This document shows positions 17,184-25,897 of a stretch of DNA of 64,000 nucleotides, one piece after another; the stretch's first letter is position 1; every line of letters starts with the position of its first letter. The DNA is taken from the NCBI RefSeq assembly GCF_000719975.1, contig NZ_JOIJ01000011.1:1-64000 (forward strand), written 5' to 3'. The position numbers were made by a program, and so were the translations under genes. The notes under the pieces are model-generated. The model made no database searches, had not been told where the DNA came from, and worked only from the letters and a program-made list of their open reading frames with translations. The stretch comes from Prauserella rugosa. Its GTDB lineage: Bacteria; Actinomycetota; Actinomycetes; Mycobacteriales; Pseudonocardiaceae.

Positions 17184-17231
17184 GCAACGTTGCCGGGGCG
17201 CGCCGGGCGCGCTCCACGTAGTCTCGGTGCA

Positions 17232-17912
17232 GTGTTGACCGACGACCTCACACCGGCGACGCCGCGGGAGCTGCCGTCCACGGCAAGGCGGGTCGGCCTC
17301 GCTGCGGAGTTCCTGGCGTTGTTCTTCGGCGTCATCGCGGTGTTCTCCGTGTTCGCCGACGGCGTCAGCCCCATTCCGTTCCTGGTCGTACTCGGCGTGG
17401 CCAGCGTGGTGTACCTGCTGCGGGTCGGCGATTTCGACCGGCGCGACCTGTGGCGGGCCTCCGCGGTACGCGGGCAGCTCCGGTCGATCCTCGGGCTGTG
17501 GGCCGTCGCGTGCGCCGTCGCGGTGGCCGGCGTGGCGGTGTTCCTGCCTGCGGACCTGTTCGCCATGCCACGCGAGGAGCCGCTCGTCTGGGCGATCGTC
17601 GCTGTCGGCTATCCGGTACTGAGCGTGTATCCGCAGGAACTGATCTTCCGTTCGTTCCTGTTCCGGCGGTACGCACCGGTGTTCGGCACGGGCACCGGGA
17701 TGATCGTCGCGAGCGCGGCCGCGTTCGGCTTCGCCCACATCATCTTCGGCAACCTCTTCGCCGTACTCGCCACCACGGCGGGCGGCGCGCTGTTCGCCTG
17801 GCGATACGCCCGCAGCAGGTCACTGCTGGCCGTGTCGATCGAGCACGGTCTCTACGGGTTCCTGCTGTTCACCGTCGGCCTCGGCCGATTCGTCTACCAC
17901 GGAGCGGCCTGA
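17232..17912 (+). CDS. CPBP-family intramembrane metalloprotease (CAAX-like)
   Basis: A 226-residue membrane protein with about six hydrophobic segments. The GTG start at 17232 is chosen because the protein-like part begins there (VLTDDLT); no strong ribosome site is seen and a TAGTCT box just upstream would fit a leaderless message. The CPBP motifs are PQELIFRSFLFRR, GFAHIIFG and the final SIEHGLYG helix. The first motif is normally EExxxR; here it is QELIFR, so one of the paired glutamates is a glutamine, while the metal-binding histidines remain. Such proteins process membrane peptides or protect against bacteriocins; the substrate is unknown. Confidence 0.7.
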   Translation: MLTDDLTPATPRELPSTARRVGLAAEFLALFFGVIAVFSVFADGVSPIPFLVVLGVASVVYLLRVGDFDRRDLWRASAVRGQLRSILGLWAVACAVAVAGVAVFLPADLFAMPREEPLVWAIVAVGYPVLSVYPQELIFRSFLFRRYAPVFGTGTGMIVASAAAFGFAHIIFGNLFAVLATTAGGALFAWRYARSRSLLAVSIEHGLYGFLLFTVGLGRFVYHGAA

Positions 17913-17928
17913 CCTGGCGTAAAGGCAC

Positions 17929-18726
17929 TCACCACCTGCGCCGCGGCCTGCCGCCCCTGCCACCCGAGCCGGGCCGTCCCGGTTTACCCGGGCCTCCCCT
18001 GCGCCCGCCTCCGCGCTTCGGCGCGTGGGAGCTGCGCCGATCCTGCTTCGGCGCCTGCTGCTTGCCCTGCTTCGGCTGTTTCGGTGTGGGACCGCGACCG
18101 CGGGTGGAGTTGACGGTGCGGCCGCGGACGATGCCGATGAACTCCTCCATCAGCTCCGACGTCTCGCCCTCGGGCCAGGACAACGCGACCTGTGACTGCG
18201 GTACCGGACGCTGCTCGGTGCCGACCAACGGCCGGTACGTGAGGCTCTTGCGATGGTGCAGCCGCGCCAGCGACTGCGGCACGATCAGCACCCCCACGCC
18301 GGCGGCGACCAGCTCGATGGCGCCGGCCGTGGTGTCGGGACGGGCGATCGCAGGCTTGCCGGGAAGCTCGTCCCACGCCAACGTGTCGTCGTGGGGGTGC
18401 AGCACGACGTCGTCGTCGAGGTCCTCGACCGACAGCTCGTCGGCGACGGTGAGCACGTGCTCCTTCTCGACGACGACCACGGTCGTCTCGGTGTAGAGCG
18501 GAATGGCGTGCAGCCCGGTGCGGTCGGTCGGCAGGCGCAGCAGCACCGCGTCGACGCTGCCGTCGCGCACCCGGTCGGCGGCCTCAGCGGCCGGCACCGT
18601 GACGAGCTGCAACGGGACGTCGGGGACGCGTTCGCCCCATTTCCGCACCCACTTGTCCGGGATGACCCCGGGGACATGGGCGAGCCGGAACACCGGCGGC
18701 TCGTCGCTCTCGTCAGGGGTGCTCAC
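17929..18726 (-). CDS. LysR-type substrate-binding domain protein lacking the HTH
   Basis: A 265-residue protein starting at GTG 18726. Residues about 12-205 match the effector-binding domain of LysR regulators: FRLAHVPGVIPDKW, then an AADRVRDGSVDAVLLRLP strand, VVEKEHVLTVADELSVEDL, GAIELVAAGVGVLIVPQSLARL. There is no N-terminal winged HTH. The last 60 residues are a low-complexity tail of Gly, Arg, Lys and Pro, highly basic, which could bind nucleic acid. A divergent DUF5997 gene lies 57 bp away, and this pairing recurs in actinobacteria as far as I recall. It probably acts as a co-sensor or modulator, not a classical LysR regulator. Confidence 0.75.
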   Translation of the reverse strand: MSTPDESDEPPVFRLAHVPGVIPDKWVRKWGERVPDVPLQLVTVPAAEAADRVRDGSVDAVLLRLPTDRTGLHAIPLYTETTVVVVEKEHVLTVADELSVEDLDDDVVLHPHDDTLAWDELPGKPAIARPDTTAGAIELVAAGVGVLIVPQSLARLHHRKSLTYRPLVGTEQRPVPQSQVALSWPEGETSELMEEFIGIVRGRTVNSTRGRGPTPKQPKQGKQQAPKQDRRSSHAPKRGGGRRGGPGKPGRPGSGGRGGRPRRRW

Positions 18727-18783
18727 CCGGCCAGATTACCGGGCGTGGTCGGCGGGCACGTACCGTGCGGATACCCTGGAGCC

Positions 18784-19179
18784 ATGACGTCGCGCAAGAC
18801 CTCCCAGACGATGAAGCCCGCCACCGCGGCGAAGAAGCTGGGGGTCTACCTCGAAGCCACGCCCGCCGAGTTTCAGGAGGGCGTGGTATCCCGCGACGAA
18901 CTCGACGAGTTGCAGACCTCGCCGCCCGAGTGGCTGCGCGACCTGCGCCGCAACGGCCCCCACCCGCGCCCCGTGGTCGCCGCGAAGCTCGGCGTCTCGA
19001 TCAGCGGACTCGCCCGCGCCGGGCTCACGGAGCCGCTCACCACCGAGCAGATCAACGCGATCAAGGACGAGAACCCGGACTGGCTCCAGCGCGAACGCGC
19101 CACCTACGCCGAGGTGAAGCGCGAAGAGGCCGCCAAGAAGCAAGCCGCCGCCACGGAGAAGAAGACCGGCCGTTCCTGA
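18784..19179 (+). CDS. DUF5997 family protein
   Basis: A 131-residue basic soluble protein starting at ATG 18784; the frame is open upstream but that part is the antisense of the LysR-like gene. It begins MTSRKTSQTMKPATAAKKLG, then carries YLEATPAEFQEGVVSRDELDEL, PEWLRDLRRNGPHPRPVVAAKLGVSISGLAR and a Lys/Ala-rich tail. The blocks correspond to the uncharacterised actinobacterial DUF5997 family. The KLGVSISGLARAGL stretch resembles a helix-turn-helix, so DNA binding is possible. It is divergent from the HTH-less LysR-type protein. Confidence 0.75.
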   Translation: MTSRKTSQTMKPATAAKKLGVYLEATPAEFQEGVVSRDELDELQTSPPEWLRDLRRNGPHPRPVVAAKLGVSISGLARAGLTEPLTTEQINAIKDENPDWLQRERATYAEVKREEAAKKQAAATEKKTGRS

Positions 19180-19185
19180 CCCCGG

Positions 19186-19413
19186 TCACCAGATCTGGAC
19201 GATCATCACCACGAAGATCCCCACCACGAGGAGAACGGCCAGAGCCGACAGGGCGATCGTCGCGGCCGGAAGCACGCGCGGTGGTTCCGGTTCCCGGTGG
19301 GACAGGCCCGACGTCTGCCCCGACTCCGGCGGCGTGTCGCCGGGCCGGACGCTGCCGCCCGGCTCCAGACCCGGGGTCTCGTCCGGCGACGGGTCCGGCG
19401 GTTGTGCCGTCAT
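19186..19413 (-). CDS. DUF6480 family small membrane protein
   Basis: A 75-residue protein starting at ATG 19413 with TGAGGAACG upstream. The N-terminal half is Pro/Gly-rich (DPSPDETPGLEPGGSVRPG, then SGQTSGLSHREPEPPR), and a single membrane helix follows (LPAATIALSALAVLLVVGIFVVMI region) ending in IW. This architecture matches DUF6480, a short actinobacterial family of unknown role. It is convergent with the DUF5997 gene (6 bp between stops). Confidence 0.75.
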   Translation of the reverse strand: MTAQPPDPSPDETPGLEPGGSVRPGDTPPESGQTSGLSHREPEPPRVLPAATIALSALAVLLVVGIFVVMIVQIW

Positions 19414-19569
19414 CGACGTTCCTCACCCTTCGATACTTCGGCACCTTCCATGCCCGATCTCACCGGCACCTTCGATGCCCGGTCTCGCCGACGCGTACCC
19501 GAGCCCGGCGCGGGCGAAACGAGAGCCACCGAGCCCGGCATCACGGCGAGAACCCGGCCCCGGTCTCGG

Positions 19570-20052
19570 TCAGCTCACCAGGATCTGCGGGGACAGCTCC
19601 TTGAGCCGCGCGTTCGCCCAGCGCATCTGCCGCAGGCTCTGCGGGTGACAACGCCGCGCCAGGTCGAGGAGTTCGCCGTCCTCGGCGGCCTGCGCGCCCT
19701 GTGCCAACAGCTCCCAGTCCACCGACACCCCGGCCGCCTTCCGGTGCACCTTGCGCAGATCAGCCAGCAGCAGAAGACCCATCTCGGGCCGGTTGCCGAA
19801 CCGGTCCCCCGTCGCACGCCAGAAACGGGCGACCTGCTGCGAGCCGTAGGTCGGCTCGGCGCGCATGCGCAGCCCGTACCGACCGCCGACCGTGGCAAGT
19901 TCCGCCACGTGCTGGCGCGACCAGCGCGCGAGATCACCCGCCAGGTGACTCACGCCCGCGTCGGCGCGGTGGCGCTGTGCGACGTGCAGCAGGCACACAG
20001 CCAGATTCCGCTCGGAACGGTGCAACTCCCGTAACGCCAACGCGAGTTTCAT
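19570..20052 (-). CDS. Conserved hypothetical protein linked to the molybdoenzyme
   Basis: A 160-residue, mostly helical soluble protein starting at ATG 20052 and overlapping the end of the molybdopterin oxidoreductase by four bases, so the two are co-translated. The N-terminal half reads ELHRSERNLAVCLLHVAQRHRAD, then HLAGDLARWSRQHVAELA. The spaced Glu/His positions resemble the helix bundles of ferritin-like or hemerythrin-like proteins, but no complete metal site can be shown. The C-terminal half has LLLLADLRKVHRKAAGVSVDWELL and a conserved CHPQSLRQMRWANARLKE. The function is unknown; it may be an accessory or maturation partner of the oxidoreductase. Confidence 0.65.
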   Translation of the reverse strand: MKLALALRELHRSERNLAVCLLHVAQRHRADAGVSHLAGDLARWSRQHVAELATVGGRYGLRMRAEPTYGSQQVARFWRATGDRFGNRPEMGLLLLADLRKVHRKAAGVSVDWELLAQGAQAAEDGELLDLARRCHPQSLRQMRWANARLKELSPQILVS

Positions 20053-22517
20053 GCCCGATTCCCCCTGTGGTGTCCGGCGCCTTCGACCGGATCCGGTGAC
20101 TCGTCGACCTCGGCAGCAGGTCCTCCACGCGTCGGTGGGACGCCGCCGGTCACCGGCGCCGATGCCGTGGTCGTCGGCGCGGGTGCCGGTGTGCCCTCGC
20201 CCGCGACGACGCGCCGCACGGCGACGGCCGCGGTCTTGAAGATCGGCTGCTTGGACGCCGGATCCCAGTCGGTGACGGTGAGCTCGTTGGCCGCGCGGCC
20301 CTCGTCGGCGTCCTGATCCCAGTATCCGTAGTGGAACGGAAGGAACACCGTGCCGTCCCGGATTCCGGTGATCCGCAGCCGCGCGCGCAACCGTCCTCGC
20401 GGGTTGGCCAGTTCGAGCAGATCACCCTCCGCCGCGCCGAGCCGTTCCGCGTCACCGCGGGAGAGTTCGGCCCACACCTCGGGAGCGGCGTCGTTGAGCT
20501 GCGCGGCCCGACCGGTCTTGGTGCGGGTGTGGAACTGGTACAGCGTCCTGCCCGTGATGAGCACGAACGGCAGCTCGGCCGTCGCCGACTCGTGGGGCGG
20601 GACATAGCCCGCGGCCTTCAGCACCGCCTTGCCCGACGGGTTCATCGTGCGGTACTCGGTCGGTTCGAGCGGCGCACCGGTGAGCAGATCCTTGCCGTAG
20701 TCCTCGCAGACGTCGGGGGCGGCCCAGAAACCGCCCTCGGTGTACAGCCGCTCGGTGCCCTCCGGACTGTCCGATGTGCACGGCCACTGGATGCCGCCCT
20801 CGGTGCGCAGACGTTCGTAGGTGATGCCCGTGTAGTCGCACGGTCTGCCCGCGCTGCACCGTTTCCATGCCTCGAACGCCGACTCGGGATCGTGCCAGTT
20901 CGGCAGCGGATTGCCGTCGGCGTCCCGGAAGTCCATCCGCCGCGCGTAGTCGAGGAAGATGTCCAGATCGGACCGAGCCGCTCCCGGTGGGTCGACGGCC
21001 TTCGCGGACAGGTGCACGGTGCGGTCGGAGTTCGTGAACGTGCCGGTCTTCTCACCCCAGGTCGCCGCGGGCAGCACGACGTCGGCGAGTTCGGCCGTCT
21101 CCGTCCGGAACAGATCCTGCACCACCAGGAACAGCCGGTCGTCGCCGAGCACGGAGCGGATGCGCCGCAGCTCCGGAAGCGACACGGCCGGATTCGTCGC
21201 CGTCACCCATAGAAAACGCAGCGAACCCTGCTCGGCGTAGCGGATCATCTGCATGGCGTGCGTGGGCGGTGCGTAGTGCGGGATGTGCATGACGTCGACG
21301 TTCCACAGCTCGGCCAGCTCGGCCACGTGGGCCTCGTTGCTCCAGTTGCGGAAGCCGGGCAGGTCGCCGTTCGCGCCGCACTCACGGGTGTTCTGCGCGG
21401 TGGGCTGGCCGTTCATCTGCAGGACGCCGGCGCCCGGTCGACCGAGCATGCCGAGTACCAGGTGCACGTTGTTGACCTGCACGGCCGCGGCGGTGGCCTG
21501 GTTCGACTGGTAGAAGCCCTCCAGCACGGTGGACAACAGCCGATCGGCCGAGGCCACGAGTTGCGCGGCCGCGCGGATGTCGCCGGGGTCGACGCCGCTG
21601 ATGCGGCCCGCCTCCTCGGGCGGATAGTCGCGCACCCGGTCGGCCAGTTCGGCGAATCCGACGGTGTGGGCGTCGACGTAGTCGCGGTCGACCAGGTCGC
21701 GCGTGATGAGCTCGTGCAGGATTCCGTTCATCAGCGCCAGATTCGTGCCCGGCAGGGGCGCGAGGTGCACCGTCGCCGCCTCCGACACCGGTGTGCGGCG
21801 CGGGTCCACGCAGAGGATCCGGGGCGGCTCGGGCCCGGCCAGCCGGTCGAGGATCCGGCTCCACAGGACCGTCTGCGTCTCCGCCATGTTGTGCCCGTAC
21901 AGCGCGATGACGTCGGCATGGTCGATGTCGCCGTACGATCCGGGCTGTCCGTCGGAGCCGAACGATTCCTTGAGCGCCTGCGCGGCGGTGGCGGTGCACA
22001 GCCGGGTGTTGCCGTCGACGTGGTTGGTGCCGATGGCACCGCGTCCGATGACGGCCTGCGTGTAGTACTCCTCCAGGAACAGCTGTCCGCTGGTGTAGAA
22101 GCCCATTCCGCCGGGTCCGTGCCGGTCGAGCACCTGCCGACTGGTCCGGACGATCTCGTCCATCGCGGTGTCCCAGTCGGTCTCGACCAGCCGGCCTTCG
22201 CGGCGGACCAGCGGTGCGCGCAGCCGGTCCGGCGAGGCGTTCGCCCGCCACGCGAACAGATCCTTGGGGTCGATCCGGCCGTGGTTGACGCGGTCGTCGC
22301 GGCGGCCCCGGACACCGACGATGCGCCCGCCGGCGACGGCGATGTCGAGGGCGTCACCGTTGGAGTGCAGGATCGAGGCCGACGGCACCCACCGTTCGAC
22401 GTCCTCGCCGCGTATGCCGTCCTCGAGCGCGGCGTCGACGCGCACGGGCCAGCTCGCGCCGCGGCCGTACGGAGTGCGACGTCCCCACGGTTCGGCGATG
22501 CGGTCTCGGCGGCCCAT
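20049..22517 (-). CDS. Molybdopterin oxidoreductase (DMSO reductase family) without N-terminal Fe-S ligands
   Basis: An 822-residue Mo/W-bisMGD enzyme starting at ATG 22517 with GGAGGAGG upstream. Family blocks are present: HPVN-like DDRVNHGRIDPKD, the cofactor segment VDGNTRLCTATAAQAL with the probable Mo-ligand Cys, ILCVDPRRTPVSEAA, NGQPTAQNTRECGANGD, and a C-terminal dinucleotide-binding beta-barrel (LITGRTLYQFHTRTKTGR, then LANPRGRLRARLRIT). The usual N-terminal CxxCxxxC plus GRLCPKG cluster ligands are absent: the region reads WVPSASILHSNG and GRIDPKD. Closest function by pattern is an assimilatory nitrate reductase or formate dehydrogenase-like protein. No Tat signal is obvious, so it is cytoplasmic. 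Confidence 0.85.
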   Translation of the reverse strand: MGRRDRIAEPWGRRTPYGRGASWPVRVDAALEDGIRGEDVERWVPSASILHSNGDALDIAVAGGRIVGVRGRRDDRVNHGRIDPKDLFAWRANASPDRLRAPLVRREGRLVETDWDTAMDEIVRTSRQVLDRHGPGGMGFYTSGQLFLEEYYTQAVIGRGAIGTNHVDGNTRLCTATAAQALKESFGSDGQPGSYGDIDHADVIALYGHNMAETQTVLWSRILDRLAGPEPPRILCVDPRRTPVSEAATVHLAPLPGTNLALMNGILHELITRDLVDRDYVDAHTVGFAELADRVRDYPPEEAGRISGVDPGDIRAAAQLVASADRLLSTVLEGFYQSNQATAAAVQVNNVHLVLGMLGRPGAGVLQMNGQPTAQNTRECGANGDLPGFRNWSNEAHVAELAELWNVDVMHIPHYAPPTHAMQMIRYAEQGSLRFLWVTATNPAVSLPELRRIRSVLGDDRLFLVVQDLFRTETAELADVVLPAATWGEKTGTFTNSDRTVHLSAKAVDPPGAARSDLDIFLDYARRMDFRDADGNPLPNWHDPESAFEAWKRCSAGRPCDYTGITYERLRTEGGIQWPCTSDSPEGTERLYTEGGFWAAPDVCEDYGKDLLTGAPLEPTEYRTMNPSGKAVLKAAGYVPPHESATAELPFVLITGRTLYQFHTRTKTGRAAQLNDAAPEVWAELSRGDAERLGAAEGDLLELANPRGRLRARLRITGIRDGTVFLPFHYGYWDQDADEGRAANELTVTDWDPASKQPIFKTAAVAVRRVVAGEGTPAPAPTTTASAPVTGGVPPTRGGPAAEVDESPDPVEGAGHHRGNRA

Positions 22518-22615
22518 GTACCTCCTCCGGTGCGCCTTCAGGTGACAGCTCGGTGTCTGCTGCCGCGGGCGCATCGGGCGTACCCAGGGGCCGGGCCCGG
22601 TAACCACGAAACGCT

Positions 22616-22751
22616 GTGCCCTGGAAAAGAACCGGCGGGGGGGGGGGGCCGGGGGCCCGCCCCCCCCCCCCCCAACCGCACGACAAAAACAGGGGGGCGA
22701 GAGAAAAGGGGCGGGGGGGCCGCCCCCCCCCGCCCCCCCCCCCCCCCGTCA
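22616..22751. other. Homopolymer-rich stretch, probably an assembly artefact
   Basis: Between the divergent-looking ends of two genes there is a run of long pure G and C tracts (about 12 G at 22630, about 15 C at 22659, more G and C runs to 22747) broken by purine-rich bits such as GAGAGAAAAGG. Nothing else in 64 kb looks like this. The composition resembles low-quality read ends or a wrongly filled scaffold gap in GC-rich DNA rather than biology. Confidence 0.65.
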
Positions 22752-22777
22752 CAGAAGCTGCAGTTCAGAAGCGCGGC

Positions 22778-23404
22778 TCAGTAGCCGCGCGCGATCCACT
22801 CCTCCAGGTGCGGCGCCTCGGTGCCGATCGTGGTGCCGTCGCCGTGTCCGGTGTGGACACGCGTGTCGGCGGGCAGGCTGAAGAGCCGGTCCCGGATCGA
22901 GCCGATGATCGTCGGGAAGTCGGAGAACGACCGCCCCGTCGCACCGGGGCCGCCGGAGAACAGCGTGTCCCCGGAGAACAGCGCCTTGGCCTCGGGCAGG
23001 TACAGGCACATCGATCCCGGCGAGTGCCCCGGCGTGTGGAGCAGCTCGATGTCGGTGCCGGCCACCTGCAGCCGCGCGCCGTCCTCGAGCTCGGTGAACG
23101 CCGCGCCCGGATGCGTCATCTCCCACAGCGGCCGATCCGCCGGATGCAGCAGCACGGGCGCGTCGAACTTCTCGCCGAGCTGCGGGGCGTGGGTGACGTG
23201 GTCGTTGTGCCCGTGGGTGCACACCACCGCGACGACGTTGCGGCCCGCGACCGCCTCGGTGATCTTGTCGGCGTCGTGCGCGGCGTCGACGATCACCACG
23301 TCGTTGTCGTCGCCGATGAGCCAGACGTTGTTGTCGACCTCCCAGCTTCCGCCGTCGAGTTCGAAGACACCGCTGGTGACGACGTTGTCGATCCGCGCGC
23401 TCAC
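22778..23404 (-). CDS. MBL-fold metallo-hydrolase, partner of mycothiol-dependent formaldehyde oxidation
   Basis: A 208-residue metallo-beta-lactamase-fold protein starting at GTG 23404, overlapping the mscR stop by four bases. The metal motif is THGHNDH, followed by [24 protein letters not shown] and a final [11 protein letters not shown], typical of glyoxalase II-like hydrolases binding two metal ions. Coupling to mscR suggests that it hydrolyses the S-formyl-mycothiol product to formate and mycothiol, an inference from gene order known in actinobacteria. The 3' end lies only 27 bp from the suspect homopolymer stretch, but the frame itself looks intact. Confidence 0.85.
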   Translation of the reverse strand: MSARIDNVVTSGVFELDGGSWEVDNNVWLIGDDNDVVIVDAAHDADKITEAVAGRNVVAVVCTHGHNDHVTHAPQLGEKFDAPVLLHPADRPLWEMTHPGAAFTELEDGARLQVAGTDIELLHTPGHSPGSMCLYLPEAKALFSGDTLFSGGPGATGRSFSDFPTIIGSIRDRLFSLPADTRVHTGHGDGTTIGTEAPHLEEWIARGY

Positions 23405-24486
23405 ACGATCACCACCGAACGCAGCACCTCGCCGGCGTGCATGGTGTGGAAGGCCTTCTCGACGTCCTCGAGCGTGATGCGCTCGGTGACGAACTTGTCG
23501 AGCGGCAGCCTGCCCTGCTCGTACAGGTCGACGAGCATCGGGAAGTCACGTTCGGGCAGGCAGTCGCCGTACCACGACGACTTGAGCGCACCGCCGTGGG
23601 AGAAGAAGTCGAGCATGGGCATCTCCAGACGCATGTCCGGCGTCGGCACGCCCACCAGGACGACCTTGCCGGCCAGGTCACGGGCGTAGAAGGCCTGCTT
23701 CCACGTCTCGGGCCTGCCCACGGCGTCGATCACGACGTCGGCACCGAACCCGCCGGTGAGCTCCTGGATCGCTTCGACAGCGTCGGTCTCCGCGGCATTG
23801 ATCGTGTGCGTGGCGCCGAGGTCGACGGCCCAGTCGAGCTTCTTCGGGTCCCGGTCCACGGCGATGATCGGGGATGCGCCGGCCAGGCGGGCACCCGCGA
23901 TCGCGGCGTCACCGACACCGCCGCAGCCGATGACGGCCACCGAGTCGCCGCGCGTCACGCCGCCGGTGTTCACGGCCGCACCGATGCCCGCCATGACGCC
24001 GCAGCCCAGCAGGCCGGCCACTGCGGGATCGGTCGACGGGTCGACCTTCGTGCACTGCCCGGCGTGTACCAGGGTCTTGTCGGCGAACGCGCCGATGCCC
24101 AGCGCCGGGCTGAGCTCGGTGCCGTCGGTGAGGGTCATCTTCTGCGTCGCGTTGAACGTGTCGAAGCAGTACTGCGGGCGGCCGCGCTTGCAAGCACGGC
24201 ACTGGCCGCACACGGCGCGCCAGTTCAGCACGACGAAGTCGCCCGGCTGCACCGAGTCCACACCCTCGCCGACGCTCTCGACCGTGCCCGCGGCTTCGTG
24301 ACCGAGCAGGAACGGGAACTCGTCGTTGATCCCGCCGTCACGGTAGGTCAGGTCGGTGTGGCACACGCCGCACGCGGCGACCGCGACCACGACCTCACCG
24401 GGTCCGGGGTCGGGGATGACGATGTCGGTGAGCTCGACGGGAGCTCCCTCGGAGCGGGCGATGACGCCGCGGACCTGTTGTGGCAT
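23401..24486 (-). CDS. mscR: S-(hydroxymethyl)mycothiol dehydrogenase
   Basis: A 361-residue zinc-dependent medium-chain alcohol dehydrogenase starting at ATG 24486 with AAGGAA upstream. The catalytic zinc site is visible as CGVCHTD and [15 protein letters not shown], the structural zinc site as [15 protein letters not shown], and the NAD site as [12 protein letters not shown] followed by [11 protein letters not shown]. The [27 protein letters not shown] segment is characteristic of the mycothiol-dependent formaldehyde dehydrogenase. It oxidises the mycothiol-formaldehyde adduct in the cytoplasm. It forms an operon with the MBL hydrolase and is divergent from the LuxR-type gene by about 145 bp. 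Confidence 0.92.
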   Translation of the reverse strand: MPQQVRGVIARSEGAPVELTDIVIPDPGPGEVVVAVAACGVCHTDLTYRDGGINDEFPFLLGHEAAGTVESVGEGVDSVQPGDFVVLNWRAVCGQCRACKRGRPQYCFDTFNATQKMTLTDGTELSPALGIGAFADKTLVHAGQCTKVDPSTDPAVAGLLGCGVMAGIGAAVNTGGVTRGDSVAVIGCGGVGDAAIAGARLAGASPIIAVDRDPKKLDWAVDLGATHTINAAETDAVEAIQELTGGFGADVVIDAVGRPETWKQAFYARDLAGKVVLVGVPTPDMRLEMPMLDFFSHGGALKSSWYGDCLPERDFPMLVDLYEQGRLPLDKFVTERITLEDVEKAFHTMHAGEVLRSVVIV

Positions 24487-24631
24487 CTGGGGTGTTCCTT
24501 CGCGTCGGCGGGAAAGACAGAAAGGCATGCGCATCCGCGCATGTGCACGTGAGACTAGTGCGCCACGCCACTCACCTGACCTGGCCGAAGGGACAGCAAT
24601 ACCTCGACCTCCGACCAGTTAGAGTGGCGGA

Positions 24632-25888
24632 ATGTCGGACGAGCCGGACCCTGCCACCGCCCTGATCGGCCTGCGCGAGGTGCTCGACGGGCCGTTGCAC
24701 GACATCGCGCGCCGCCTGTCGCAGCTCACGGCATCACGCTGGCCACACACGGCGCTGATCATCTTCACCCGGGAGTGCGCAGGCCGCCCCCGCAAGGTGA
24801 CCGGCGACGTCGAGATGCTCAACAAGGTCACGATCAGTGAGCTCGAACAGGTGAAGACATCCGTCGATCCGGGGACGCCGGTGTGCGCGAGGTTCGCCGT
24901 CGCGGGCGAGGAGCGTACGGCGTGGGTGGTGCGCGATCCGTCGGACATGCTGCTCCTGCTGGTGCCCCGCTCGCCGGGGCGGCCGCTGCCCGAACCGAGG
25001 CTGCTGGCGGCGTTGTTCGGCATCGTGGCGACGTCGATCCGCCAGCAGGTGGCCCAGGCCAGTCCGGACTACCTGGCTGAGTCGCGCGCGGCCGCGCTCG
25101 AACGGGAGCGCACGATCGCGGAGCTGGCCACGGCACACGAGTCGACGCTGGTGGGACTTTTGACGACGTTGCGGTCAGCCGAGCTGGACGACACGCGGGC
25201 ACGGACCGCGGCGCGTGATGCGGCGTCGTCGGCGCTGGTGGCGCTGCGCACGGCCCAGCAGGCGGAGCAGGCGTTGTCGCACGAGGCGGCCGCCGCCGCG
25301 TTCGGCGTGCTGCGCAGCGAGATCCGGCAGATGTTGCGGCACCACGAGGCGCCGATCGAGTTCGCGGCGCCGACCGGTGCGGGACGGGCGTTGCCCGGCG
25401 ACATCGCGCACGCCGCACGGGCGATGACGCGCACGGCGGTGCTGGCGCTGACCGCCGATCCGGAGTTGACGCGGCTGCGGATCGCGTGGACGCACGACGA
25501 CACGACGCTCACGGTCGACGTGCGTGATCAGAGCACCGGAGCGCTCGACACGTCGTCGTTGCTCCGGCAGTTGCAGGGCCGGGCCCGCACGCTCGGCGCC
25601 ACGGTCGACGTCGACGCCACGCCGGGTTGGGGCAGCCGGGTGACGATCCGCCTGCCGCTGGATCCGCCCGCGGACACCGGTGTCGAGACGAGGCTGACGA
25701 ACCTCAACCGGCGCGAACGTGAGGTGCTCGACCTGTTGGCGCAGGGCAAGCGCAACAAGGCCATCGCCGCCGACCTGGGGGTCACGGAGAGCACGGTCAA
25801 GTTCCACGTCACCCGGGTGCTGCACAAACTCGACGTCAGCACCCGCGGCGAGGCGGCAGCGTTGGCCCTGACAGCGACGACCACGTAA
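24632..25888 (+). CDS. LuxR-type regulator with a degenerate histidine-kinase-like core
   Basis: A 418-residue cytoplasmic protein. Residues 1-140 form a sensor-like alpha/beta region (ALIIFTREC, ERTAWVVRD, LLLLVP). Residues 150-215 are a long Ala/Glu/Arg-rich helix pair like a dimerisation domain. About 240-350 resemble a HATPase (LRIAWTHDDTTLTVDVRDQ, then LQGRARTLGATVDVDATPGWGSRVTIRLPL). Residues 355-418 are a LuxR/NarL HTH (LNRREREVLDLLAQGKRNKAIAADL). The canonical ELHD phosphoacceptor box and the N-box asparagine are not seen, so kinase activity is doubtful. A TAGAGT box seven bases before ATG suggests a leaderless message. Confidence 0.75.
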   Translation: MSDEPDPATALIGLREVLDGPLHDIARRLSQLTASRWPHTALIIFTRECAGRPRKVTGDVEMLNKVTISELEQVKTSVDPGTPVCARFAVAGEERTAWVVRDPSDMLLLLVPRSPGRPLPEPRLLAALFGIVATSIRQQVAQASPDYLAESRAAALERERTIAELATAHESTLVGLLTTLRSAELDDTRARTAARDAASSALVALRTAQQAEQALSHEAAAAAFGVLRSEIRQMLRHHEAPIEFAAPTGAGRALPGDIAHAARAMTRTAVLALTADPELTRLRIAWTHDDTTLTVDVRDQSTGALDTSSLLRQLQGRARTLGATVDVDATPGWGSRVTIRLPLDPPADTGVETRLTNLNRREREVLDLLAQGKRNKAIAADLGVTESTVKFHVTRVLHKLDVSTRGEAAALALTATTT

Positions 25889-25897
25889 CCCCAGAAC

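Noticed and set aside
20049..22517. Periplasmic nitrate reductase or formate dehydrogenase as a precise name
   Set aside because: No Tat signal, no Fe-S Cys motif, and no cytochrome or beta subunit next door; the family is clear but the reaction is not.
22616..22751. G-quadruplex or regulatory element
   Set aside because: Although the G-tracts could fold, the mix of runs and low-complexity purines and its uniqueness in the window point to an assembly problem first.
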